Positions 23,496 through 32,490 of a DNA stretch of 51,230 nucleotides are shown in pieces. Both the position numbers and the translations under genes were made by a program. Origin of the DNA: an uncultured Bacteroides sp. (GTDB lineage: Bacteria; Bacteroidota; Bacteroidia; Bacteroidales; Bacteroidaceae); the NCBI RefSeq assembly GCF_910578895.1, contig NZ_CAJTSC010000001.1:54073-105302 (forward strand). The letters run 5' to 3'. Positions within the stretch are counted from its first letter, which is position 1. Each line of letters starts with the position of its first letter. Below the pieces are notes generated by a model. That model was not told where the DNA came from. It worked only from the letters and a program-made list of their open reading frames with translations, and made no database searches.

Positions 23496-26378
23496 TCACT
23501 CGCACTTGGTAAGTTTTTGCAAGAATTCCGATAAATTTTCTCCCTCTTCCAATCCCAGTTTCTTCCGTAGGCGATAGCGGCTGATTTCAACCCCGCGCAA
23601 AGAGATATTCATCAAGGGAGCTATCTCTTTAGAGAGTAAATTCATCTTTATATAGGCACACAGTTGTTTGTCTTTGTTGTTCAGCTCCGGATACGCCTTC
23701 TCCAGCTTTCGGAAGAAATCGTGATGCACCGCATCAAACGTAGTTTGAAACGCCTGCAAGTCGTCATCATGCTTTATATTTGTTTCTATCTGGCTCAGCA
23801 ACTGAAGCGTTTTCCGGCGTAAGGAAACAAGATTTTCCTCGCTAATGGAACGGGAAATGCCCAGCACCTCTCTCTTGATGTCGGACAAGAGTTCGTTCTT
23901 ACGCACGACATTGAGCGTAGTACGGATAAGTTCTTCCGATTTATAACGTAACTCGGACTGCAATTTCTCTTCCTTCAGAATATCTATTTTTTTATCTTTC
24001 AGTTCACTCTCCCTTTGGAACTTCTGTTCCTGTTCGTAGAGTTCCAATTTCTTTTGTATCAGCAGGCGCTTATGTCCCTCTGAAATGCGGTAATATACAT
24101 AGTAGAACAATGCCGCGGCAAGCGCCAGATACATCAGATAGCTCCACCATGTACAATACCAGGGCGGTAAAATCTCGAAAGCAAAAGAAGTCTCTATCGG
24201 TTCCTGCTCTCCGGCAGTCTGCAGCTTCACCCTGAATACATAATTGCCTTCATGCAAATCGGTAAACTCCTTTACATTATTTTCGCTATATTCGCTCCAA
24301 ACCCCTTTCTCACTATCACCACTCAACTGATATGAATATAAAACCGGTTGTGCCTTAGTATAATCATTCACGCTGTATTCTATTCTTATGGAATTCCGGG
24401 AATAAGGAATTACTATCGGCTCGGCATCATACTGATAGCTGCGACCGTAGATAAGCGAGTCACGTAATCCTGTCAGATAGACTTTTCTGATTTGCAGGGT
24501 CAGCGGTGCATGTTGTGCCTGCAGGCTATCCATTCTAATCAGTGAAAAGCCCTCTTCGGTTCCGGCAATGACCAGATCGGATTTATAGAAATATACGTTT
24601 TCAAAGCTCTCTATCATTGCGCCTTTCAAAAACAATTCATTGTTTACCCGATAATATTCCTGCTTGACAGGGTCATAATGCAGTACTTTCAAGGTACCGT
24701 CCGCCACATACCAAATGTTCTGCAAAGTATCCGCTTTCACATAAGTATAAGCCGCTTTGCCATCCAACCGTTGTTCAAGCCCGGTGTATGCTTCCAGGCA
24801 ATCGCGGCTTTGGTCGTAACGCCACAATCCATAGTGCGATGCTATCACCACTTCGTCCTTCATCCGCAACAGGCACGCATCATAACCGCGCGGGAAATCT
24901 TCGTTATTGTAGTATTTCACCTTCTCCACTCTCCGCAGGTCGGACGACAAAGTCAGACGCGACACCCCATTCTCCTTATTCCCTACCCACAGAATACCGG
25001 TAGAATCTTCCACCAGCATATCCTTGCACGAGTGATAAAAGCCCGGTATACGCTCTGCTAACGTCCATTTCTCCCCTTTCTTCGCAAGTAAATACAATCC
25101 GCTATAAGTTCCAGCGATTAACACATCTTTCCGTGCACCTACCGAAACCACCCTCCACACTCCTTTTGGATTGCCGAGATATTCCATGCGCTCTCCGTCT
25201 ATTATAAAGATACCATTGTCCGAGCAACAGAAAAGCTTGTCATCATGTTGGCTGAGTGACCATATCTGCCCACTTGTTCCCGGTACGAACTTAATAAGCT
25301 CCTTCCCGTTCAATTGTCCGGAAAGCGGAGAACAATACAAGCCCTGATTGGTTGCAAAATAGAACTTATCCCGATAGCTGCAAGAAGCATACCCCGAACC
25401 GATTACGGGTTTACCGCCATACAATGAAACAAGACGTGCGTTCAAATGGATACAATCGATTCCGTTATCCAGTCCCAACCAAAGATTGCCGGTCTTGTCA
25501 AACATCATGCTCAGCACCGTGTTGTTTTGCAAACCATTCTCCGTAGATATCACTTCCATTTCATTTGTAGCTAAATCCAACAGGCACACCCCGCTCCGAA
25601 TGCTGCCCAACGCCAACAACGAATCTTGCAATGCAGCGCAGAAAACCCGGTTCTTACGGCAGAACTCTTCCGCCACCGTGAGGTATTTCCTGAAAGAAGT
25701 GCCATCATACATAAAAAGACCATTGTTGCGGGTCACCACCAGCAGGTTGTCTCCATAAGGCAATACTCCTTCAATCCTCACCGTAGCCCCTATCTCCGAA
25801 GCATCACATACCCGCCGAAATTCCGTGCCGTTCAACATCAACAGTCCTTCATCGGAAACGATATACAGTTTGTTCTGCAAAACCAGTGAAGAATAAATTC
25901 CCGATGAATAATCTATCTTATGCACCGCACCATTCTCCATATAAAAGAAACAACGGTCCGATTGGAAATAGACCCGGTCTCTGTCCAACAAAATGTTCCA
26001 TATAATTCCCACATATACATCGGAAGGCAAACTGTCGGAAAGGCAAGTATACTCCAACCCGCCCAGGCGATTCGGGGTGAAATAACCGAATTGCCCCATT
26101 CCACCGACATAAATCCGTCCGTCATTCCCTATTTTTACCGCACGCACTTTTGAATTATGAATCGGATATAAGTTCCACTCCACACCGTCAAATTCGAGCA
26201 ACCCTTTATTATTTGCCAAATATATCCAGCCATTATCGTGTTGACGGATATTCCAATTTTGGTTACTTGCCTTATAGGCATGGCGGGTATAATTGGTTAC
26301 CGGACGTTGCCAGCCCGCATTTACAGAGACGGATATAAGTAAAAAAAGAATAGAAAGGCAAGAGATCTTCTGTTTCAT
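23496..26378 (-). CDS. SusR-like membrane regulator of the PUL (propeller + Y_Y_Y + HTH)
   Basis: A 960-residue regulator. The start at 26378 gives a signal peptide (MKQKISCLSILFLLISVSVNA); the upstream frame overlaps the promoter. A large periplasmic region has propeller repeats (GNLWLGLDNGIDCI, DSTGILWVGNKENGV) and a Y_Y_Y domain (VLYSYQLSGDSEKGVWSEY, about 680-745). One membrane helix (about 758-778) is followed by a coiled coil rich in Lys and Glu, and a LuxR-like helix-turn-helix at the C-terminus (LLSKEIAPLMNISLRGVEIS). No kinase or receiver domain is present. This layout is that of SusR, which binds a sugar in the periplasm and activates the neighbouring PUL. It is divergent from the GH5 gene and the only regulator next to the PUL, so it is its likely activator. 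Confidence 0.9.
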   Translation of the reverse strand: MKQKISCLSILFLLISVSVNAGWQRPVTNYTRHAYKASNQNWNIRQHDNGWIYLANNKGLLEFDGVEWNLYPIHNSKVRAVKIGNDGRIYVGGMGQFGYFTPNRLGGLEYTCLSDSLPSDVYVGIIWNILLDRDRVYFQSDRCFFYMENGAVHKIDYSSGIYSSLVLQNKLYIVSDEGLLMLNGTEFRRVCDASEIGATVRIEGVLPYGDNLLVVTRNNGLFMYDGTSFRKYLTVAEEFCRKNRVFCAALQDSLLALGSIRSGVCLLDLATNEMEVISTENGLQNNTVLSMMFDKTGNLWLGLDNGIDCIHLNARLVSLYGGKPVIGSGYASCSYRDKFYFATNQGLYCSPLSGQLNGKELIKFVPGTSGQIWSLSQHDDKLFCCSDNGIFIIDGERMEYLGNPKGVWRVVSVGARKDVLIAGTYSGLYLLAKKGEKWTLAERIPGFYHSCKDMLVEDSTGILWVGNKENGVSRLTLSSDLRRVEKVKYYNNEDFPRGYDACLLRMKDEVVIASHYGLWRYDQSRDCLEAYTGLEQRLDGKAAYTYVKADTLQNIWYVADGTLKVLHYDPVKQEYYRVNNELFLKGAMIESFENVYFYKSDLVIAGTEEGFSLIRMDSLQAQHAPLTLQIRKVYLTGLRDSLIYGRSYQYDAEPIVIPYSRNSIRIEYSVNDYTKAQPVLYSYQLSGDSEKGVWSEYSENNVKEFTDLHEGNYVFRVKLQTAGEQEPIETSFAFEILPPWYCTWWSYLMYLALAAALFYYVYYRISEGHKRLLIQKKLELYEQEQKFQRESELKDKKIDILKEEKLQSELRYKSEELIRTTLNVVRKNELLSDIKREVLGISRSISEENLVSLRRKTLQLLSQIETNIKHDDDLQAFQTTFDAVHHDFFRKLEKAYPELNNKDKQLCAYIKMNLLSKEIAPLMNISLRGVEISRYRLRKKLGLEEGENLSEFLQKLTKCE

Positions 26379-26404
26379 AGCAGTTAACGTTCTTTTAACA
26401 AAAA

Positions 26405-26436
26405 CAAAAATAAAACATTTTGCCCACAAAAACAAA
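26405..26436 (-). promoter_or_regulatory. Promoter of the SusR-like regulator
   Basis: On the minus strand a -33 TTTG (26436-26433) and a -7 TATTTTTG (26412-26405) with a 20-bp spacer, about 20 nt before the ATG. The sequence is A-rich, so chance matches are more likely here. Confidence 0.5.
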
Positions 26437-26585
26437 AGCATTTTGTAACCGGCATCAAACGTTCCGATTATACCACTGATTATAAAATCCTTATTAATTC
26501 AAAGAGAAAGTCATGTAGTATCCGAGAAACATTCATGAGTAAGTTATGAAGTAGCATTTTTTAAGTATTCTTCTCTTGGGCGATA

Positions 26586-26593
26586 TACATTTG
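26586..26593 (+). promoter_or_regulatory. Possible upstream promoter (-7 box) in the PUL control region
   Basis: TACATTTG matches the -7 consensus; no good -33 box is seen about 20 bp upstream. If used, it would make a roughly 390-nt leader before the GH5 gene that contains the short open frame and stem-loops. Confidence 0.4.
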
Positions 26594-26634
26594 CAGCGAA
26601 AAAATATTTGTTAAACCTTTAAATTGTATTGACA

Positions 26635-26724
26635 ATGAGAAAACCTGAAGAGCGGACGGCATTCCTCAAAAAGACATATCCGCAAACCGAAGGCTATGCA
26701 AGGTGGTTGTTGCCACTTTACTAG
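26635..26724 (+). CDS. Short leader open frame, 29 codons (uncertain)
   Basis: An ATG-started frame encodes a basic peptide, MRKPEERTAFLKKTYPQTEG followed by YARWLLPLY and a stop. It lies about 40 nt downstream of a -7 box, and its 3' end overlaps the left arm of a stem-loop (26708-26751). It could be a leader peptide, a remnant of a larger gene, or chance. I do not recognise the peptide. Confidence 0.3.
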   Translation: MRKPEERTAFLKKTYPQTEGYARWLLPLY

Positions 26725-26767
26725 TAGAGTCTTGCCACTCTATTGGCAACACAAGCATCCCGCTTGT
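26708..26767 (+). promoter_or_regulatory. Two adjacent stem-loops in the PUL leader
   Basis: The first has an outer stem TGTTGCCA/TGGCAACA (26708-26715 and 26744-26751) and an inner stem AGAGT/ACTCT. The second has ACAAGC/GCTTGT (26751-26756 and 26762-26767) with a 5-nt loop. No U-tract follows, so a simple terminator is unlikely. Confidence 0.5.
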
Positions 26768-26963
26768 ACGAAAAGAACCCGCCAATCAGGGCATATCACA
26801 ATTGACCGGCTCATCTTCACTTTCTCAAATGCCCCATTTTAACTTTCACTTAAAAGAGCATAAAGTTCTAATAAAAAACATTTTATGTCATATAATAAGT
26901 TTCTCAGAAGCATATTATTTCATATAAAGGAGTATCTTCACCAAAAACAATCTTTATTATTCG

Positions 26964-26971
26964 TAAATTTG
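26964..26971 (+). promoter_or_regulatory. -7 box of the GH5 gene promoter
   Basis: TAAATTTG lies 24 bp before the ATG of the GH5 gene. No matching -33 box is visible, which is usual for activator-dependent PUL promoters. Confidence 0.5.
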
Positions 26972-26995
26972 GCTCACACAAAGATATTATAGATT

Positions 26996-28264
26996 ATGAA
27001 AAAAATATTAGTAAAATGCTGTGCTGTCTGCCTGTTGCTGGCAAGCCTTGGCAGTTGCAGCGGAAGCCAGAGCAAAGAGCTCGCGCATGCCAACTCATTC
27101 GTCACCATTCAGGGACAAGACTTACTGAAACCTAACGGAGAAAAACTTTTCATACAAGGAACCAATTTAGGCAACTGGTTGAACCCGGAAGGATACATGT
27201 TCCGATTTGGCAAAACAAATTCTCCCAGATTTATCAATGAAATGCTGTGCCAGTTAGTCGGACCGGATTTCACCAACAAGTTCTGGAAAGATTTTAAAGA
27301 CAACTATATCACCCGCGATGACATACGTTTCATTAAAAGTACGGGAGCCAACACCATACGCCTCCCTTTTCACTACAAACTGTTCACAGACGAAGATTAT
27401 ATGGGAATTACCGCCAATCAAGACGGATTCTTACGTGTAGACACACTTGTAGAGTGGTGTCGTGAAGCGGAACTTTATCTGATTTTGGATATGCACGATG
27501 CCCCTGGGGGTCAGACGGGTGACAACATTGACGACAGCTACGGATATCCTTGGTTACTGGAAAGTGAAGAGAGCCAACAACTCTACTGCGACATTTGGCG
27601 GCGCATTGCGGAACATTACAAGAACGAACCGGTCATCTTAGGTTATGAACTCTTCAACGAACCTATCGCACCTTACTTCAGCAACATGGAGGAGCTGAAC
27701 TCGAAATTGGAAGACGTCTACAAAAAAGGGGTGGCAGCCATTCGGGAGGTGGACAATAACCACATCATCCTGCTGGGCGGCGCACAATGGAACGGCAACT
27801 TCAAACCTTTCAAAGACTCCAGGTTCGACAATAAAATCATGTACACCTGCCACCGTTACGGCGGAGCTCCTACAAAAGAGGCAATCGGGTCCATTATCAA
27901 TTTCCGCGACAGTGTAAACCTGCCGATGTATATGGGCGAGATAGGACACAACACGAACGAATGGCAGGCTGCTTTCTGCGAAGTGATGCGCCAAAACAAC
28001 ATAGGATACACTTTCTGGCCTTATAAAAAAATGGACGGTTCCTCATTCGTGGCTATCGTGGCGCCCGAAGGTTGGGATGATATCGTCACGTTTGCCGAAG
28101 CGCCGCGTATCTCCTATAAAGACATACGCCAAGCACGCCCCGAACAAAAGCGTTCACGCAAGATATTGACGGAACTTATAGAAGCCTGCAAGTTGAAGAA
28201 CTGCCAAGTACAGGAAGGATATATCCAATCGCTCGGAATGACAACCCGGCGGGCCGAACAATGA
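26996..28264 (+). CDS. GH5-family glucanase lipoprotein
   Basis: A 422-residue lipoprotein: signal peptide with lipobox LGSC, acylated Cys21. No run of acidic residues follows the cysteine, so surface export is not obvious. The mature protein is a GH5 barrel: GTNLGNWLNPEGYMF, ANTIRLPFHYKLF, LILDMHDAPGGQTGDN, acid/base Glu222 in LGYELFNEP and nucleophile Glu315 in MYMGEIGHN. GTNLGNW and the H-x-APGGQ-x-G motif recall the exo-beta-1,3-glucanase branch of GH5 (yeast Exg-like), so a beta-1,3 or beta-1,6 glucan is the best guess. The subfamily cannot be fixed by eye. It is the first gene of unit A; the next gene starts 31 bp later. Confidence 0.88.
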   Translation: MKKILVKCCAVCLLLASLGSCSGSQSKELAHANSFVTIQGQDLLKPNGEKLFIQGTNLGNWLNPEGYMFRFGKTNSPRFINEMLCQLVGPDFTNKFWKDFKDNYITRDDIRFIKSTGANTIRLPFHYKLFTDEDYMGITANQDGFLRVDTLVEWCREAELYLILDMHDAPGGQTGDNIDDSYGYPWLLESEESQQLYCDIWRRIAEHYKNEPVILGYELFNEPIAPYFSNMEELNSKLEDVYKKGVAAIREVDNNHIILLGGAQWNGNFKPFKDSRFDNKIMYTCHRYGGAPTKEAIGSIINFRDSVNLPMYMGEIGHNTNEWQAAFCEVMRQNNIGYTFWPYKKMDGSSFVAIVAPEGWDDIVTFAEAPRISYKDIRQARPEQKRSRKILTELIEACKLKNCQVQEGYIQSLGMTTRRAEQ

Positions 28265-28295
28265 AAAGATGGAAATTTTTAAAAAGGTATCTATA

Positions 28296-30518
28296 ATGAA
28301 AAGATTAGTATTCAGTTTATCACTTGCCGCCACACTGACGGTGGCGGCACAGCAAAAAGCCGTTTATCTGGATGCAGACAAGCCGCTCGAGGAGAGGGTG
28401 GAAGATGCATTGAGCAGAATGACAACGGAAGAAAAGGTTAAAATGGTTCATGCCCAATCCAAGTTCAGCAGCGCAGGAGTTCCCCGCTTGGGAATACCTG
28501 AGGTATGGACTACCGACGGACCTCACGGTATCCGCCCCGAAGTGCTGTGGGACGAATGGGAACAAGCCGGATGGACCAATGACTCCTGCGTGGCATTCCC
28601 TGCCCTGACCTGCCTCGCCGCCACATGGAATCCGGAAATGGGTTTCCTGTACGGACGAAGCATTGGCGAAGAAGCCCGTTACCGTAACAAGAACATCCTG
28701 TTGGGTCCCGGTGTGAATATCTATCGCACCCCGCTGAACGGACGCAATTTCGAATACATGGGCGAAGACCCTTATCTGGCGTCGGAAATGGTGGTTCCCT
28801 ACATACATGGCGTGCAACAGAACGGTGTGGCTGCCTGCGTAAAACATTTCGCACTGAACAATCAAGAAATCAACCGCCACACACTTAATGTGGTAGTGGA
28901 CGACCGCGCGCTCTATGAAATCTACCTGCCTGCCTTCAAAGCTGCCGTGCAAAAGGGAAAAGCATGGTCTATCATGGGAGCCTACAACCTGTACAAAGGC
29001 GAGCATTGCTGCCACAACCGCTATCTGCTGAATGATATTCTGAAAAAAGAGTGGAATTTTGACGGAGTAGTTGTATCCGACTGGGGAGGCACGCATGATA
29101 CCGACCAGGCAATCCGAAACGGCCTGGACCTGGAGTTCGGCAGTTGGACAAACGGTCTGTCGAACGGTGCCAGCAATGCTTACGACAATTACTATCTGGC
29201 ACATCCCTACCTGCAACGTATCCGTTCCGGTGAAGCAGGCACCCAAGAACTGGATGATAAAGTGCGCCGCATTCTGCGCCTTTGCTTCCGCACTTCCATG
29301 AACACCAACCGTCCTTTCGGGGCACTCTGCCCGCCGGCACACTATGAAGCCGCCCGCCGGATAGCCGGAGAAGGCATTGTACTGTTGCAGAACAAGAACA
29401 ACGTACTGCCTATACGTCTGGAACAGGCAAAGAAGATAGCCGTCATCGGCGAAAATGCCATCAAGATGCTGACAGTAGGCGGCGGTTCTTCCTCACTGAA
29501 GGTACAGCGTGAAATCTCACCGCTCGACGGTATCCGCCGACGGGTGGCAGGAAAAGCGGAAATTGTTTATGCACGCGGCTATGTAGGCGATGCCGGAGGC
29601 GAATACAACGGCGTGGTGACCGGACAAAACCTGAAAGATGACCGTACTCCGCAAGAACTGACCGCAGAAGCCGTGAAAGCGGCTGCTGATGCAGACTACG
29701 TAATCTTCATCGGAGGATTGAACAAAAGCAACGGACAAGATTGCGAAGACTCTGACCGGAAAGGAATAAACTTATCCTACGGACAAGACGAACTGATTGC
29801 AGCATTGGCAAAAGCCAACAAAAACCTGATTGTCGTGAACATTTCCGGCAATGCCATAGCCATGCCGTGGGTAAATGAAGTTCCGGCAATCGTACAAGCT
29901 TGGTACATAGGTTCGGAAGCAGGCAACGCGCTGGCGGATGTATTGATGGGGGATGTAAACCCCAGCGGCAAACTGCCTTTCACATTCCCCGCACGCCTGG
30001 AAGACTGCTCCGCACATGCCTTGGGAGAATATATCGGTGAAAAAAGCCGGAATGTAGTGGATATCAAGTACAACGAAAGCATCTTTGTCGGATATCGCTG
30101 GAGCGACAAACAGAAAAAGGTGCAACCGCTCTTCCCCTTCGGACATGGTTTGAGCTATACCACTTTCACCTACGGCAAACCGATACTCAGCAGCAAAGAA
30201 ATGACTGCCGACGGCACACTGACCGTAAGAATCAATATCAAGAATTCCGGCGACCGGGAAGGCCAAGAGGTCGTACAGTTATACATCAGCGACAAAAAAT
30301 CCACCCTTCCCCGTCCGGTAAAGGAGTTGAAGGGATTTAAGAAAATCCTCCTTGCCCCGGGTGAGGAGAAAGAGGTTTCCTTCACTATCGACAAGGAGGC
30401 ATTGAGTTACTTCGATGATGCCCGGCACTGTTGGACGGCAGAACCCGGAAAGTTTGAAGCTATCATAGCCGCTTCCGCCACTGACATCAGAGGAGTTGCG
30501 ACTTTTGAACTGAAATAA
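28296..30518 (+). CDS. GH3 glycosidase, first PUL copy
   Basis: A 740-residue exported GH3. The start at 28296 opens the signal peptide MKRLVFSLSLAATLTVAAQQ and has AAAAAGG-like bases before it; an ATG at 28269 would add nine residues. The N-terminal barrel has GIPEVWTTDGPHGIRPEV, GPGVNIYRTPLNGRNFEYMGEDP, CVKHFALNNQE and the nucleophile Asp262 in VVVSDWGGTHDTD. The (alpha/beta)6 domain follows, with SDRKGINLSYGQDELI in the region that carries the acid/base. A C-terminal fibronectin-III-like domain has GHGLSYTTFTYG and REGQEVVQLYISD. It probably removes terminal beta-glucosyl or related units from oligosaccharides in the periplasm. Specificity is not readable. Confidence 0.9.
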   Translation: MKRLVFSLSLAATLTVAAQQKAVYLDADKPLEERVEDALSRMTTEEKVKMVHAQSKFSSAGVPRLGIPEVWTTDGPHGIRPEVLWDEWEQAGWTNDSCVAFPALTCLAATWNPEMGFLYGRSIGEEARYRNKNILLGPGVNIYRTPLNGRNFEYMGEDPYLASEMVVPYIHGVQQNGVAACVKHFALNNQEINRHTLNVVVDDRALYEIYLPAFKAAVQKGKAWSIMGAYNLYKGEHCCHNRYLLNDILKKEWNFDGVVVSDWGGTHDTDQAIRNGLDLEFGSWTNGLSNGASNAYDNYYLAHPYLQRIRSGEAGTQELDDKVRRILRLCFRTSMNTNRPFGALCPPAHYEAARRIAGEGIVLLQNKNNVLPIRLEQAKKIAVIGENAIKMLTVGGGSSSLKVQREISPLDGIRRRVAGKAEIVYARGYVGDAGGEYNGVVTGQNLKDDRTPQELTAEAVKAAADADYVIFIGGLNKSNGQDCEDSDRKGINLSYGQDELIAALAKANKNLIVVNISGNAIAMPWVNEVPAIVQAWYIGSEAGNALADVLMGDVNPSGKLPFTFPARLEDCSAHALGEYIGEKSRNVVDIKYNESIFVGYRWSDKQKKVQPLFPFGHGLSYTTFTYGKPILSSKEMTADGTLTVRINIKNSGDREGQEVVQLYISDKKSTLPRPVKELKGFKKILLAPGEEKEVSFTIDKEALSYFDDARHCWTAEPGKFEAIIAASATDIRGVATFELK

Positions 30519-30547
30519 CGGTTATTCCAAATACACATAACAAAAAC

Positions 30548-30605
30548 GAGGATGTGCCAAAACGCCGGCAGCCATATCATTCTGTCTGCGTTTTGACACG
30601 CCCTC
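30548..30605 (+). other. Long imperfect stem-loop between GH3 and GH18 genes
   Basis: Bases 30548-30571 (GAGGATGTGCCAAAACGCC then GGCAG) pair imperfectly with 30582-30605 across a 10-nt loop. The core GTGCCAAAACGC pairs with GCGTTTTGACAC with one G-U pair. No U-tract follows, and the GH18 gene starts 21 bp later, so it is more likely a processing, stability or partial attenuation signal than a full terminator. Confidence 0.55.
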
Positions 30606-30626
30606 ACCTAAAATCAATACCAAGAC

Positions 30627-32447
30627 ATGAGGTCCCTGTTAATAAAATACTGCGCCATCCTGATGCTTATGACCGGCTTCAAATGTTATGGCACGGAAGC
30701 TGCCGGCAAGCCTGCCCGATATGCAAATCCTCAAGAAACCGGAAAAATCATCGTAGCCTATGTGACGTCCTGGAGTGACGTAATGCCCAATCCCCGATAT
30801 ATGACTCACATTAATTATGCTTTCGGGCATGTAAACAAGACATGCGACGGCATACACATAGCCAACGAACCGCGTCTCAGGCAAATATTGGCATTGAAAC
30901 AGCAGAAGCCCGGACTGAAAATCATGCTCTCCATCGGAGGTTGGGGAAGTGGCGGTTTTAGCGAGATGGCAGCCGACACCCAAAAACGGGAAACTTTTGC
31001 CAAAGATTGCCGGCGCATAATCAAGACATACGGATTGGACGGTATAGATATCGACTGGGAATATCCTACGAGTAACGCAGCAGGCATTTCCTCATCGCCT
31101 GCCGATACGGAGAACTTTACACTCCTGATGCGCGATATCCGCAAAGCTATCGGACAAAAGAGACTGCTGACCCTGGCTACCGTAGCCTCAGCCCGATATA
31201 TCAATTTCAAGGAAATACTCCCCTACATCAACTTTGTCAACATCATGTCCTACGACATGGGAAGCCCCGGCAAACACCATGCTGCCCTTTATCCATCCGA
31301 CAACAGCGGTTGGATTACCGCCTCTCAAGCCGTCGATGCGCATCTGGCTGCCGGCGTGCCTGCTTCCATGCTGACAATGGGACTTCCCTTTTACGGACGT
31401 GGCACAAAGGAATATGCCGATTTCCGGGACTATAAACTGATAAATACCACCACGGAATACACAGAACAATGGGACAATAGAGCCAAAGTCCCCTACTTGG
31501 TCAATTCGCAAGGAGAATTTACGTTTGGTTTTGAAAACCCGCGCTCACTTGCCATCAAATGCCGGTATATCCTGCAAAAAGGACTGTTGGGAGGCATGTA
31601 TTGGGAGTATGCCGCCGACAACGAACAGGGCGATTTGCAACGCACCGTTTACGAATGCCTTGCCGGACAGCAGGCAGTTCAGGAAAAAGCACGGCCACAT
31701 ACCATGTCGCAAGAAGAGTATCCGGGCAATTACGCACACGGTCCCCGCTTCAAAGCGTTAATCTATTATACGGAACATGCAGAAGAGGCGCACGTGCAGT
31801 TTGCCAAACAGACCATTGAGTTTTTTAAGAAACTGAACTACGGTCAAGGTTTCAACCTCGACATTACGACCGATTTCTCACATTACAGTTACGAGAAATT
31901 ACAGGAATATTCAGTCATCATCATGCCGAACGGATATCCCATGCAACCGCACGAACGTGCCGCCTTTGAAAAATATATGGAGAACGGCGGTGGCTGGATG
32001 GGATTTCATGCCGCTGCTTACAACGACAAGAACACCAACTGGCCATGGTTTGTGACGTTTTTAGGGAACGGCGTCTTTTATTGTAACAACTGGCCGCCTC
32101 AGCCCGTGTTGCTAGAGACTGACAAGCAACATCCGGTCACCAAAAACCTGCCGGAATCCTTTGTTGCTCCCGCCAGCGAATGGTATATGTGGACTCCTTC
32201 CCCAAGATGCGGGAAAAATATTGAGGTGCTTCTCTCCATATCTCCAAAGAACTATCCCTTAGGCATTAAGGATGTGGTGAAACATGGTGATTTTCCCGTG
32301 GTGTGGACCAACAGGAAATATCGCATGATTTACCTGAACATGGGACATGGCGATGAAGAGTACCAGGATGCTACACAAAAGCTACTTTTCATCAATGCCT
32401 TCCGCTGGATTGTAAGCACGGACCGAAAAGGAAATCCTTTCGAATAG
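30627..32447 (+). CDS. GH18 chitinase-like enzyme fused to a ThuA-like domain
   Basis: A 606-residue exported protein (signal peptide about 1-26). Residues about 35-345 form a GH18 domain. It has YVTSWSDVMPNPRYMTHINYAF, IMLSIGGWGSGGF, the catalytic DGIDIDWE (Asp138, Asp141, Asp143, Glu145), NIMSYDMGSPG and GGMYWEYAADNEQGDL. All catalytic residues of the substrate-assisted chitinase mechanism are present, so it should cleave GlcNAc-containing chains. Residues about 372-600 form a ThuA-like domain (KALIYYTEHAEEAH, GGGWMGFHAAAY, HPVTKNLPESF, VVWTNRKYRMIYLNMGHGDE). ThuA proteins have a glutaminase-like fold and occur in sugar, including keto-sugar, metabolism; the fused role here is unknown. It sits between two GH3 genes of unit A. 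Confidence 0.88.
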   Translation: MRSLLIKYCAILMLMTGFKCYGTEAAGKPARYANPQETGKIIVAYVTSWSDVMPNPRYMTHINYAFGHVNKTCDGIHIANEPRLRQILALKQQKPGLKIMLSIGGWGSGGFSEMAADTQKRETFAKDCRRIIKTYGLDGIDIDWEYPTSNAAGISSSPADTENFTLLMRDIRKAIGQKRLLTLATVASARYINFKEILPYINFVNIMSYDMGSPGKHHAALYPSDNSGWITASQAVDAHLAAGVPASMLTMGLPFYGRGTKEYADFRDYKLINTTTEYTEQWDNRAKVPYLVNSQGEFTFGFENPRSLAIKCRYILQKGLLGGMYWEYAADNEQGDLQRTVYECLAGQQAVQEKARPHTMSQEEYPGNYAHGPRFKALIYYTEHAEEAHVQFAKQTIEFFKKLNYGQGFNLDITTDFSHYSYEKLQEYSVIIMPNGYPMQPHERAAFEKYMENGGGWMGFHAAAYNDKNTNWPWFVTFLGNGVFYCNNWPPQPVLLETDKQHPVTKNLPESFVAPASEWYMWTPSPRCGKNIEVLLSISPKNYPLGIKDVVKHGDFPVVWTNRKYRMIYLNMGHGDEEYQDATQKLLFINAFRWIVSTDRKGNPFE

Positions 32448-32490
32448 AAATAACAAATCTTTCCAACTTAAAAAAAACTTATAAACTGCC

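Larger units (their letters stand above)
26379..26995. other. 617-bp divergent control region at the head of the PUL
   Basis: The region holds the regulator promoter (26405-26436), a plus-strand -7 box TACATTTG (26586-26593), a short 29-codon open frame (26635-26724), two consecutive stem-loops (26708-26751 and 26751-26767), and a second -7 box TAAATTTG (26964-26971) just ahead of the GH5 gene. The stretch 26770-26960 is AT-rich with no clear element. A 74-codon frame starting at 26703 is not convincing. Confidence 0.65.

Noticed and set aside
26703..26927. 74-codon plus-strand open frame in the PUL control region
   Set aside because: It overlaps the stem-loops, has no ribosome site or promoter, and the protein looks random.
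28320..29342. 340-codon minus-strand open frame inside the first GH3 gene
   Set aside because: Antisense shadow; the GH3 frame has all family motifs.
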